From assembly GCA_030607835.1 (NCBI GenBank), contig JAUWJE010000137.1, positions 1-5,808 of the forward strand: DNA of 5,808 nt. The letters run 5' to 3'. The notes under the pieces were generated by a model. The model was not told the DNA's origin and searched no databases. It saw only the letters and a program-made list of their open reading frames with translations. The DNA comes from Candidatus Fermentibacterota bacterium (GTDB lineage: Bacteria > Fermentibacterota > Fermentibacteria > Fermentibacterales > JCC-6). Every line of letters begins with the position of its first letter. The stretch's first letter is position 1. Of the stretch, positions 1 through 5,808 are shown piece after piece. A program made the position numbers and the translations under genes.

Positions 1-835
1 TAAATCTTGCGTCCGATGCAATCTCCGGTATTCCAAGAAGCTTGCATAACTCAGAGAACTGTTTGTCCGTTCCAACGGCAAGAACAATATCCTTGCCGTC
101 CCTGGTCTCAAATATGGTTCCGTAGGGGGCTATATTCGGGTGATCAGATCCCATCCTCTGCGGAATTGTTTTTCCCACCAGCCAGTTTGAGGCCTGATTG
201 ACCAGGGAAGCTGCTCCGGATTGAATGAGTGAAACTTCTATATACTGACCCTCTCCTGTTCTTTCGCGGTGGAGAAGCGCGAGAAGAATCCCTTCCTTCA
301 CCTGATGCGCAGCAAGCACATCCATTAACGCTACAGGCATCTTGACCGGTCCGCTGTCGAGTTCACCGTTCATATACGTGAAACCGCTTTCCGCCTGGAT
401 AATCGCATCGAAACCGGGTCGATTATTATGCGTGCCATATCCGGTGATGTGAGCGTAGATCAATCCAGGATTAAGTCTTTTGAGAGTATCATGGTCAACC
501 TTGAGTTTCTCTGCGTCCCCTGGTTTGTAACTGACCAGAACGATATCACTCTTTTCTATCAGACTGTGAACAATCTTCAGGCCTTTCTCTGTTCGGAGAT
601 CCACACCGATAGAGAATTTGCCCCAGTTAACGCTGGAGAAATACGAGGAGATATCGCTGTCTGCGGGTTCACTTGGAAGTTTCCATCTGCGGGTGACATC
701 ACCGCCAGTTAAGCGGTTCTCGATTTTTATGACTGTTGCACCCAACTCTGAGAAGAAGGCGCCAACACTGGGGCCGGCGAGGACATTGGCAAGCTCGATA
801 ACTTTCAATCCGGAAAAGATGTTATCTAGTGACAT
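1..835 (-). CDS. CaiB/BaiF-type (family III) CoA-transferase, C-terminus cut by window edge
   Basis: I translated this frame by hand: 278 codons are open from the ATG at 835 to the left edge, with no stop. Family III CoA-transferases are cytoplasmic, interlocked dimers that move CoA from one acyl-CoA to another carboxylate. The N-terminus (GLKVIELANVLAGPSVGAFFSELGA, residues 9-33, shown as the family's opening beta-alpha unit) and then IKIEN, the NWGKFSIGVDLRTEKG block (70-85), DIVLVSYKPG (97-106) and GYGTHNNRPGFD (132-143) follow family order. Asp172 in the ALMDVLAAHQ stretch fits the catalytic Asp that forms the acyl anhydride (Asp169 in formyl-CoA transferase). Full members are about 380-450 residues, so about a third is missing. 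AGGGAG five bases before the ATG lies inside the symporter gene, whose end it overlaps by 10 bases. Substrate unknown; it could also be a racemase of the same fold. Confidence 0.93.
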   Translation of the reverse strand, partial: MSLDNIFSGLKVIELANVLAGPSVGAFFSELGATVIKIENRLTGGDVTRRWKLPSEPADSDISSYFSSVNWGKFSIGVDLRTEKGLKIVHSLIEKSDIVLVSYKPGDAEKLKVDHDTLKRLNPGLIYAHITGYGTHNNRPGFDAIIQAESGFTYMNGELDSGPVKMPVALMDVLAAHQVKEGILLALLHRERTGEGQYIEVSLIQSGAASLVNQASNWLVGKTIPQRMGSDHPNIAPYGTIFETRDGKDIVLAVGTDKQFSELCKLLGIPEIASDARF

Positions 836-2250
836 TTTTTCTCCCTGAATTTAGTCCATAGATGGCCAATAACTATGAATAGAATAGCAGATCCTACAGC
901 TCCAAATGTTTTGTCAATACTGAAGAAACCCAATCTACCGGCGATGATGCAGATGAATACAGTGAGAGTACCGCCGACGAAGGCAAGTTTGGCGCCCAGG
1001 GGTGTTATCCAGCCACGGGCGTAGATACCCAGAACTATGACTATTGCTCCGATAGCTCTAATAGCGTAAGACACGTAGGCTGCGTCCAGGATTGCTCCTC
1101 TGAGATAAACTGCAAGAGGTATAGTAATAAGATTGACCAGAAGTACCAGTTTACGTGCAGTAACAAGTATTCTTTTGTCATCTGCGGTTTTATTAATCAG
1201 TCCGTGATAAATGTCTTTTGTGGCAATTGTTACTACAGCGAAATTAACAGGACCGACAGTGGAAAGAATCGCGGCAAGAATACCGGCAAGCGCCAGTCCT
1301 CCAAGAATCGGGGGAATGAACACGGACGATGTAAGCAGAGTAGGTAAAGCCATTTTGGGATTGCATGAAGCAGTATCGAAAAAGAGACCTGTTTTAGCGA
1401 TCAGTCCAAGTATCCCGACCATAATTCCAAAGGGTGCAATAATAAGGCTGGATGCAATGGCAGCCCGCCTGGCTGTAAGCGGATTCCTTGCGGCAAATAT
1501 AGGCTGAATGCTGGCCTGTCCGGCCATTCCCCCCAGTATACCTCCAAGCAGCAGGCTGAAAGCATAACTGATATTCGCGCTGAAAGGATTGTAAAGATTG
1601 GCGGGAGAACCTGATGCAACCAGATTGCTTTGCAGTGCCGCAAATCCCCCAACCTTCTCAAGCCCGATTATCAATGCAATGCCTATCCCTGCGAACATGG
1701 TTACAACATGAATGATGCCAGTTACCGCAAGGGCATGCATTCCACCCATATACGTATACAACGTAATGATAACGGATGAGATAAATATAGAAGAAAGCCA
1801 GCTGATGCCGAACAGAGGAGCAATCACACTGGAACAGGTCTGCAGTTGTACATACGCTAGGGTTATATAGGCTAAAAGAAATGAGATGGCGGAGATCGTT
1901 CGCACTTTCGGGCCAAAGAGATTTTCAAGCATCTCGCTGACTGTATGAACGTTTTCCTTTCTATAGCGGGAAGCAACAGTAAAACCGATGATAACCATAC
2001 CAATCGCTGTCGCTATATTGTATAGAATTGGCTGCAAAGTACCTGTGGTAAATGCTTTTTCACTTACGCCGATTGTGCTCATGCCGCCCAGCCACTCCGC
2101 GGCTACGACAACAGCACACACGATTACCCCAAGATTCCGACCGGCAATAAGGAAATCAGAAGCGGAGCGACTCGCATATCGCCTGGTAAACAGGGAAACC
2201 AATATGACAAAAGCAAAATACGCTACAATTACAGCGATATATGTGCTCAT
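826..2250 (-). CDS. Sodium:solute symporter (SSS family), substrate unknown
   Basis: A 474-residue integral membrane protein of the size and layout of SSS transporters (PutP, PanF, SGLT), which couple inward Na+ flow to uptake of an organic solute. I see about 13 hydrophobic segments, roughly at 4-21, 40-58, 73-92, 119-143, 150-168, 176-196, 228-247, 265-285, 310-340, 366-384, 394-410, 422-437 and 447-464. Family marks include SDFLIAGRNLG (31-41), AEWLGGMSTIG (51-61), LYTYMGGMHALAVTG (164-178) and AAILSTVGPVNFAVVTIATKDIY (325-347). Ser330 and Thr331 match the Ser/Thr pair of the Na2 site. The usual Asp in the motif after the GG is Gly178 here, and the common STADS is STVGP. Substrate cannot be read from sequence. 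AAGGA lies nine bases before the ATG; the gene starts 39 bases after purC and overlaps the CoA-transferase start. Confidence 0.93.
   Translation of the reverse strand: MSTYIAVIVAYFAFVILVSLFTRRYASRSASDFLIAGRNLGVIVCAVVVAAEWLGGMSTIGVSEKAFTTGTLQPILYNIATAIGMVIIGFTVASRYRKENVHTVSEMLENLFGPKVRTISAISFLLAYITLAYVQLQTCSSVIAPLFGISWLSSIFISSVIITLYTYMGGMHALAVTGIIHVVTMFAGIGIALIIGLEKVGGFAALQSNLVASGSPANLYNPFSANISYAFSLLLGGILGGMAGQASIQPIFAARNPLTARRAAIASSLIIAPFGIMVGILGLIAKTGLFFDTASCNPKMALPTLLTSSVFIPPILGGLALAGILAAILSTVGPVNFAVVTIATKDIYHGLINKTADDKRILVTARKLVLLVNLITIPLAVYLRGAILDAAYVSYAIRAIGAIVIVLGIYARGWITPLGAKLAFVGGTLTVFICIIAGRLGFFSIDKTFGAVGSAILFIVIGHLWTKFREKKCH
841..846 (-). promoter_or_regulatory. Ribosome binding site of the CoA-transferase gene, inside the symporter gene
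   Basis: AGGGAG on the minus strand, five bases before the ATG at 835, lies within codons for the symporter's last residues (FREKKCH). It supports this start and coupling of the two genes. Confidence 0.75.
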
Positions 2251-2289
2251 GTATTCCGTTCCTTGCTTTCCTGATGCAGGTGTAAGGTG

Positions 2290-3327
2290 TTAGGAACTCT
2301 CCCCATTCAAGTATTCCCTGATTTCTTCAAGTATATCCTTCAGGGGTGGAATATCTTTGAACCACTCATTTTCAGTAATCTCATTTGTACAGGCGCAGTA
2401 CACCTGTGAGATCAATTCTTTCAGTCTGAAAGGCAGAGGTTCAGGCTGCAGTCTGCAGATTTTCTTCCAGTTCTGTCTGTCTGCCTTCTTTGCCTCTTCA
2501 ACAGCCTGATACCAAGGAGTGTTTCTATAATATACGCGTGCAATTTCTTTACTTACGGGCATTCCGTTCAGAGTGAATCGGCATTCATCCAGCGTACCGA
2601 GAACGTCAACCAGCATCAAACGCCGTTCACTGTCGAAGCCGACCTCTATTTTCCCATCTTCATTGACCAGTCCGATCTTTGAGTATTCATCCGAAATGAA
2701 GCTATTAAGTACTCTTGTAAGGTCCTGCAATTCCGATATCTCCTGATCACTCAAGCCCGAAATCTGTCCCGCTTCCGGCCATGATATATATCTATCTGTG
2801 ATCTCAAGCTTTGTGGACACATCTATGATTGGTGTTTCCAGCTTTTGATTGGGAGTGGGTTGACTTACAAGCCCCAGATCCTGTGGAGTTATCTTTCCTT
2901 CTTTTAACCGTCTGAACACGCTGCTGCCGGGAGGCAGTGTGTTTCTGTAGATTATTTCAAGCGGGATTAAGTGCTGTCCCTTCAAATCACCATAAGCTGA
3001 ATAGTCGTAATGATCTCCTATCAGCTCAGGGTGTATTACGGGTAGCAAATCGATTTCCATTGTATTTGTGACTCTATTGATATCGGAAAGCTTCCTGACT
3101 TCCCCATCCTCAACAAGCCCCACGTAATGTGTGGGAATGTTCATCTTCTCAAGCTTTTCGAAGAAATATGCGCCAAGAAGAGTAATAGCTGCGCCTTTTT
3201 CAGGGATGTTGTCAGGCATTTCACCCCAGGCGAACACGGAATATCTATCTGAATAAATGAAACGGGCTTTCCCCGGTTTGTTTAAGTCTGCCGCTTTAAG
3301 TACTTCCAGGTCCTTCACACTGCCCAT
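2290..3327 (-). CDS. purC: Phosphoribosylaminoimidazole-succinocarboxamide synthase (SAICAR synthase), long archaeal-like form
   Basis: Cytoplasmic purine-synthesis enzyme joining CAIR and aspartate with ATP to give SAICAR. At 345 residues it is much longer than the roughly 240 of E. coli PurC. Family blocks in order: GKARFIYSDRYSVFAWGEMP (19-38, nucleotide-binding N-lobe), IPEKGAAITLLGAYFFEKL (41-59), NIPTHYVG (63-70), PLEIIYRNTLPPGSSVFRRL (122-141), STKLEITDRYIS (171-182) and LVDVLGTLDECRF (239-251, equal to the DExxTPDSSRF block). The style YSVFAWGEMPDNIPEKGA closely recalls haloarchaeal PurC as I remember it, rather than the bacterial GKTK form. The C-terminal 80 or so residues extend past the usual bacterial core. 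AGGAG sits eight bases before the ATG inside the end of purE, and only two bases separate the genes, so translation is probably coupled. Function call is firm; the lineage comparison is from memory. Confidence 0.93.
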   Translation of the reverse strand: MGSVKDLEVLKAADLNKPGKARFIYSDRYSVFAWGEMPDNIPEKGAAITLLGAYFFEKLEKMNIPTHYVGLVEDGEVRKLSDINRVTNTMEIDLLPVIHPELIGDHYDYSAYGDLKGQHLIPLEIIYRNTLPPGSSVFRRLKEGKITPQDLGLVSQPTPNQKLETPIIDVSTKLEITDRYISWPEAGQISGLSDQEISELQDLTRVLNSFISDEYSKIGLVNEDGKIEVGFDSERRLMLVDVLGTLDECRFTLNGMPVSKEIARVYYRNTPWYQAVEEAKKADRQNWKKICRLQPEPLPFRLKELISQVYCACTNEITENEWFKDIPPLKDILEEIREYLNGESS

Positions 3328-3329
3328 AT

Positions 3330-3788
3330 TTATATCTCCTGATCATCTTTCTCTAGTTTTGCTCTTAATTCTTCCTGATATTCCCTGACTTTTTCCTGAA
3401 CGCCCTGATCACTTAGACCTATGATTTTAGCTGCTGCAAACGCGGCGTTTTCCGGTTCAAGAACCACAAGAGGAGCTACACCTGACGGCATTCTCAGACT
3501 GGAATAAATGTCGTTTCCTCCGAATTTATCACTGTAGGGAGGACAGGCGATAACAGGGCAGTACGTCTGAGCATCGGTGAACCCACTCAGAGCATTGCTT
3601 CTTCCAGCAACAGTAATAAACACCACTCCATCAGCTTCATATTCTTTTATTAATTCGTAGCATTTCAATGGCACCTTATGTGCGGAAGCAATCCTCATTA
3701 CATTTTCAATACCGAGTCGGTCCAGAACATCAGCAATTCTCGTAGACCATTTCATGTCACTTTTGGAGCCCATGATTATTATTACCAT
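3330..3788 (-). CDS. purE: Class II PurE: AIR carboxylase (phosphoribosylaminoimidazole carboxylase)
   Basis: A 152-residue cytoplasmic PurE-fold protein that forms CAIR. Motifs: IIIMGSKSDMKW (3-14, phosphate-binding loop), SAHK (35-38), TVAGRSNALSGF (59-70), VIACPPYSDKFGGNDIYSSLRMPSG (79-103) and LEPENAAFAAAKIIGLSD (110-127). Class I PurE (N5-CAIR mutase) has SAHR and a GGAAHLPGM-type loop; here SAHK, AGRSN and CPP..SSLRMPSG match class II enzymes, namely Treponema denticola PurE and the PurE domain of animal PAICS. Class II enzymes carboxylate AIR directly with CO2 and need no PurK; no purK is visible here. The start was set at 3788 because AGGAAGG lies seven bases upstream. An ATG at 3794 is only one base from that site, and a TTG at 3848 would add 20 residues absent from the family. 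First gene of the putative four-gene operon. Confidence 0.93.
   Translation of the reverse strand: MVIIIMGSKSDMKWSTRIADVLDRLGIENVMRIASAHKVPLKCYELIKEYEADGVVFITVAGRSNALSGFTDAQTYCPVIACPPYSDKFGGNDIYSSLRMPSGVAPLVVLEPENAAFAAAKIIGLSDQGVQEKVREYQEELRAKLEKDDQEI
3336..3340 (-). promoter_or_regulatory. Ribosome binding site of purC, inside the end of purE
   Basis: AGGAG on the minus strand lies eight bases before the purC ATG and within the last sense codons of purE. Ribosomes ending purE at 3330 are placed right at the purC start, which points to translational coupling. Confidence 0.8.
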
Positions 3789-3795
3789 GCTCATA

Positions 3796-3802
3796 CCTTC
3801 CT
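3796..3802 (-). promoter_or_regulatory. Ribosome binding site of purE
   Basis: Read on the minus strand this is AGGAAGG, seven bases before the ATG at 3788. It decides the start: the in-frame ATG at 3794 is one base away, too close, and the upstream TTG at 3848 has no such site. Confidence 0.8.
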
Positions 3803-3848
3803 GCGTTAAAATTATATGAGTTTCTACATATCCCAGATGGATGCCCAA

Positions 3849-3876
3849 GTTATAAGCAAAGTAAACTGTAATGCAA
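3849..3876 (-). promoter_or_regulatory. Possible sigma70-type promoter for the purE operon
   Basis: On the minus strand TTGCAT (3871-3876) is followed after 16 bases by TATAAC (3849-3854). The -10 box matches the consensus in five of six positions, the -35 box in three of six. It would give a leader of roughly 50 bases before the purE ATG. A second TATAAT occurs at 3811-3816 but has no convincing -35 partner. The region lies in the 120-base gap between the small protein gene and purE, the largest break before the operon. No purine riboswitch core or operator palindrome is visible. Prediction by eye only. Confidence 0.35.
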
Positions 3877-3908
3877 GGATTTGGTTAAATCGAATTTGCT
3901 TCTATGAA

Positions 3909-4112
3909 TCATTCTTCAATGGTCCAAACATAGGCGCGACCTCCACCCTTTCGTCTAACCAGGCTTATGTCGTTTTCCATCCTTCTCAGCCAGGACTGGC
4001 AGGGTCGATCATAAGGCAGCTTGAGCCGGGTTCTCAACTCTTCCCAGGTGAATCCATCTGGGTAGAGTCGCAGTTCTCTTTGTATTAAATCTCTAAACTC
4101 AGTGTATTTCAT
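3909..4112 (-). CDS. Small uncharacterised protein, probable winged-helix fold
   Basis: A 67-residue protein (MKYTEFRDLI... to ...YVWTIEE) that I do not recognise as a named family. Its pattern suggests a compact winged helix: a first helix (TEFRDLIQREL, 4-14), a short GFTWEELRTRLKL stretch (20-32) as the second helix, YDRPCQSWLRRMEND (34-48) as a basic third helix, and a hairpin ISLVRRKGGGRAYVWTI (49-65) with a Gly-Gly-Gly turn as the wing. The many Arg and Lys residues fit nucleic-acid binding, which remains an inference. Start at 4112 is chosen because GAGGA lies seven bases upstream; the frame could open at a TTG at 4148, but without a good binding site. It sits 120 bases before purE and 157 bases after the lipase-like gene start of the next unit's stop region, so it may be a single gene or a local regulator. 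Confidence 0.7.
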   Translation of the reverse strand: MKYTEFRDLIQRELRLYPDGFTWEELRTRLKLPYDRPCQSWLRRMENDISLVRRKGGGRAYVWTIEE

Positions 4113-4242
4113 AGACTTTTCCTCAAACTCCCCAAAAGATTCTCCCAATCGCTCAACTGCTTAACTCACACATATTCATTTGACGAATAAAGCCAACACG
4201 ATCAGAATCCAGGTCCACAATAGTGAATGGTTGAGCAGGTAA
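4113..4242. other. Intergenic gap of 130 bases without a clear signal
   Basis: This stretch separates the hydrolase stop from the small protein start. Apart from the binding site at 4120-4124 I see no hairpin followed by a T run and no strong promoter. TTGGCT, 16 bases, TATGTG on the minus strand is a weak candidate only. A promoter for the small gene would be expected here. Confidence 0.5.
4120..4124 (-). promoter_or_regulatory. Ribosome binding site of the small winged-helix-like gene
   Basis: GAGGA on the minus strand, seven bases before the ATG at 4112. Its position favours this ATG over the TTG at 4148 and supports that this short frame is a real gene. Confidence 0.7.
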
Positions 4243-5085
4243 TTACTGGATTTCCAAGTGCTGATTAATCCAATCCAGAATATCACTTAACATTATTTCA
4301 TAATCCAGATTGTTATGCAGTTCATGATAACCGGTCGGATAACTGATAAATTCCTTATCGTTGATTAGAATTCGATCGAAGAATTTCTTTGCACCTTCAA
4401 CGGAATTGAATCTATCAGCCTCACCGTGGATCATAAGGATGGGAATACTGATATTCTCTCCCTTCATCTTCACCAATTCCAGAGTAGATAGCAATTCTGT
4501 CCCCCATCGAGCGCTTACTATACCATGGCCAAGTGGGTCATCTTGATAAGACCTTACTACTGATGGAATCCGGGAAAGCGCATCAACGTCCAGGCCAAGA
4601 TCAATCGTGAATCCCGGGCATATGCGAGATAAAATTCGAGCCAGTGCGACCTTGTAAGGTTTAGCTACACCTACTGGCTCAATTGGCGCTCCAGAGATAA
4701 TCACTCCCGCCAATCGTTCGTTTTCTGAAAGGATGTAGTCCAGGACTATCAATGCCCCCATACTATGGCCCATCAAGAAGATGGGACCCGCCGACTGTTG
4801 CGCCCTGATCACCCTGAGGAAATTCAACAGAGCAATACGATATTCCATCCACGAGTTTATGTGACCGCGCTGACCAGGGGAGTTTCCATGACCTCGGAGG
4901 TCATACCCATATACAGCAATTTGATTAGAGACCATATGATTAACAATATTCATGTACCGACCACTATGGTCTCCGATTCCATGAACAATTGCTATAACAG
5001 CGCGAGAGGAAGCCTCTGGAAGCCAACATTGAGAGTAAAGAGATATACCATTCATCCCTTCAAAACGAAACTCACTGTGTTGCAT
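4243..5085 (-). CDS. Alpha/beta hydrolase, monoacylglycerol lipase-like (serine hydrolase)
   Basis: A 280-residue protein of the Hydrolase_4 / lysophospholipase group, close in pattern to monoacylglycerol lipases, which cleave a fatty acyl ester from glycerol or a lysophospholipid. Numbering from the ATG at 5085: HGIGDHSGRY (35-44, oxyanion-hole region), YDLRGHGNSPGQRGHI (61-76), GHSMGAL (106-112) with nucleophile Ser108, the lid region around 130-195, IHGEADRF (219-226) with Asp224, and GYHELHNN (252-259) with His254. The whole triad is present. No signal peptide or membrane segment is seen, so a cytoplasmic site is likely. The ATG at 5085 was preferred over a TTG at 5097; the site before it (GGGGA) is only moderate. 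It follows the metallopeptidase gene by 37 bases and probably shares its transcript. Exact substrate is not readable. Confidence 0.9.
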   Translation of the reverse strand: MQHSEFRFEGMNGISLYSQCWLPEASSRAVIAIVHGIGDHSGRYMNIVNHMVSNQIAVYGYDLRGHGNSPGQRGHINSWMEYRIALLNFLRVIRAQQSAGPIFLMGHSMGALIVLDYILSENERLAGVIISGAPIEPVGVAKPYKVALARILSRICPGFTIDLGLDVDALSRIPSVVRSYQDDPLGHGIVSARWGTELLSTLELVKMKGENISIPILMIHGEADRFNSVEGAKKFFDRILINDKEFISYPTGYHELHNNLDYEIMLSDILDWINQHLEIQ

Positions 5086-5122
5086 AAATGTCCCCAATCG
5101 CTATGTCATACTCGATTAGTTG

Positions 5123-5808
5123 TTAACCGTTATTGACATATGACTCCAGTGTTGGTTGTATCGCAAGCTTAATATCTTTTAACCCAGCCAGCTTCCTGAT
5201 ACCAAATTTCTTCTCTAAGTCCAATATCACTTCCTGCCCCAAGTAGTATCCGCATTGCTTGTAGCCCTGGATGTCAAACCACGAGCCGAAGAATGGACTT
5301 ACATCAGCCTTCTCTTCAACCATCCTAAGGAACTTCCTGGCAAGCAGACTTTTATTCGCTGTACACCAGTCAAGCCAGTCAGAAACATTAAGACCGGTTC
5401 CTTCATGCCAGCTGTTTCGATCCATAATGATATGCTCACAACGTTGCGCGTACCCTTCTGTATAAAGCTGCCACCAAGCTCCTTTTTCGCGGTTCAGCTC
5501 CGAATCATTTCTAAATTTTTCATGTATGGCATGACCGATTTCGTGCGCGATTAATCCCTTCAATGAATCGGATTCTGTCCAATTGCACTCGGCAATCATC
5601 TCGAGTCCAAAAAGAATGGCCTGCGAATTACGCAGTTTTGTATGCCATCCTGCCCCACATCCAATGCCCACATAAATCACATAGAGTATATTGAGTTCAT
5701 TGATCTTGAATCTTTGCATCGCAGATTTGTGCAGTGGCTCAATAAACTCGATCAGGTTAGTATGTGCTTCTTTCATTGGATTCAGGCGGCTTTGCAGAAA
5801 TGGGAATA
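5123..5808 (-). CDS. Gluzincin-type zinc metallopeptidase, uncharacterised; N-terminus probably beyond the window
   Basis: Numbering from the ATG at 5776, HEIGHAIHE (78-86) is a HExxH zinc site, with His78 and His82 as ligands and Glu79 as the base. YTEGYAQ (105-111) supplies Glu107, 25 residues later, the usual third ligand of gluzincins. The part near 176-196 (GYYLGQEVILDLEKKFGIRKL) resembles the C-terminal helix seen in many such peptidases. I do not recognise a named subfamily; a DUF2268-like or peptidase-MA-like protein is possible. The ATG at 5776 has no Shine-Dalgarno site, and the frame stays open upstream (FPFLQSRLNP precedes it) to the right edge, so the real start is probably outside and 228 codons are visible. 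Location cannot be judged without the N-terminus. The next gene starts 37 bases after its stop. Confidence 0.8.
   Translation of the reverse strand, partial: FPFLQSRLNPMKEAHTNLIEFIEPLHKSAMQRFKINELNILYVIYVGIGCGAGWHTKLRNSQAILFGLEMIAECNWTESDSLKGLIAHEIGHAIHEKFRNDSELNREKGAWWQLYTEGYAQRCEHIIMDRNSWHEGTGLNVSDWLDWCTANKSLLARKFLRMVEEKADVSPFFGSWFDIQGYKQCGYYLGQEVILDLEKKFGIRKLAGLKDIKLAIQPTLESYVNNG

Noticed and set aside
428..848. Plus-strand open frames opposite the CoA-transferase
   Set aside because: The minus frame gives a full, well-conserved CoA-transferase across the same bases; the plus frames have no recognisable motif or binding site and overlap each other.
1401..1661. Minus-strand frame inside the symporter gene in another reading frame
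   Set aside because: The symporter frame is continuous with family motifs on both sides, so this is an overlapping shadow and not evidence of a frameshift.
2742..3413. Shared CCTGATCACT in purC (near 2742) and purE (near 3404), both coding GLSDQ
   Set aside because: Explained by the same short peptide in two proteins; the surrounding sequence does not match, so no duplication is supported.
3811..3816. TATAAT as an alternative -10 box for purE
   Set aside because: No acceptable -35 hexamer at 16-18 bases upstream; kept only as a remark in the promoter entry.
4151..4236. Inverted repeat GCTCAAC (4151-4157) and GTTGAGC (4230-4236)
   Set aside because: Only seven bases, 72 bases apart, no T run; too weak for a terminator or operator and expected by chance.
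4144..5101. Nine-base repeat CCCAATCGC at 4144-4152 and 5093-5101, each upstream of a gene start
   Set aside because: Too short to separate from chance with two copies, and at different distances from the starts.
4765..5554. Plus-strand open frames opposite the hydrolase and the metallopeptidase
   Set aside because: They mirror genes with intact catalytic motifs and show no protein-like features of their own.

Overview
The window looks like a stretch of a bacterial chromosome, gene-dense and of moderate GC by eye, with every supported gene on the minus strand. The genes follow each other, right to left, with short gaps and mostly clear Shine-Dalgarno sites. No RNA gene, insertion sequence, CRISPR array or phage gene is visible. 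The source cannot be named from this alone. The PurE copy resembles the class II enzyme known from the spirochaete Treponema denticola and from the animal PAICS fusion. The PurC copy resembles the long form I associate with haloarchaea. Together they suggest an uncultured or anaerobic lineage rather than a well-studied model group.

Right part (about 4243-5808): a zinc metallopeptidase of gluzincin type (HEIGH plus a downstream Glu), whose N-terminus appears to run off the window edge, is followed after 37 bases by a serine alpha/beta hydrolase of the monoacylglycerol-lipase type. Middle (about 3909-4242): a 130-base gap without a clear signal, then a 67-residue basic protein that looks like a small winged-helix domain. 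A further 120-base gap carries a plausible sigma70-type promoter.

Left part (1-3788): four genes that probably form one operon. purE (class II AIR carboxylase) ends 2 bases before purC (SAICAR synthase). A sodium:solute symporter gene starts 39 bases after purC. A CaiB/BaiF-type CoA-transferase gene overlaps the symporter end by 10 bases and runs off the left edge. PurE and PurC do consecutive steps of purine synthesis (AIR to CAIR to SAICAR). The symporter and CoA-transferase look like a translationally coupled pair that could import a carboxylate and activate it as a CoA thioester. Why the purine pair sits with this pair is not clear from the sequence. No obviously new system (defence, mobile element or RNA) was found. 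The most notable points are the class II PurE with an archaeal-like PurC, and the coupled symporter/CoA-transferase genes.
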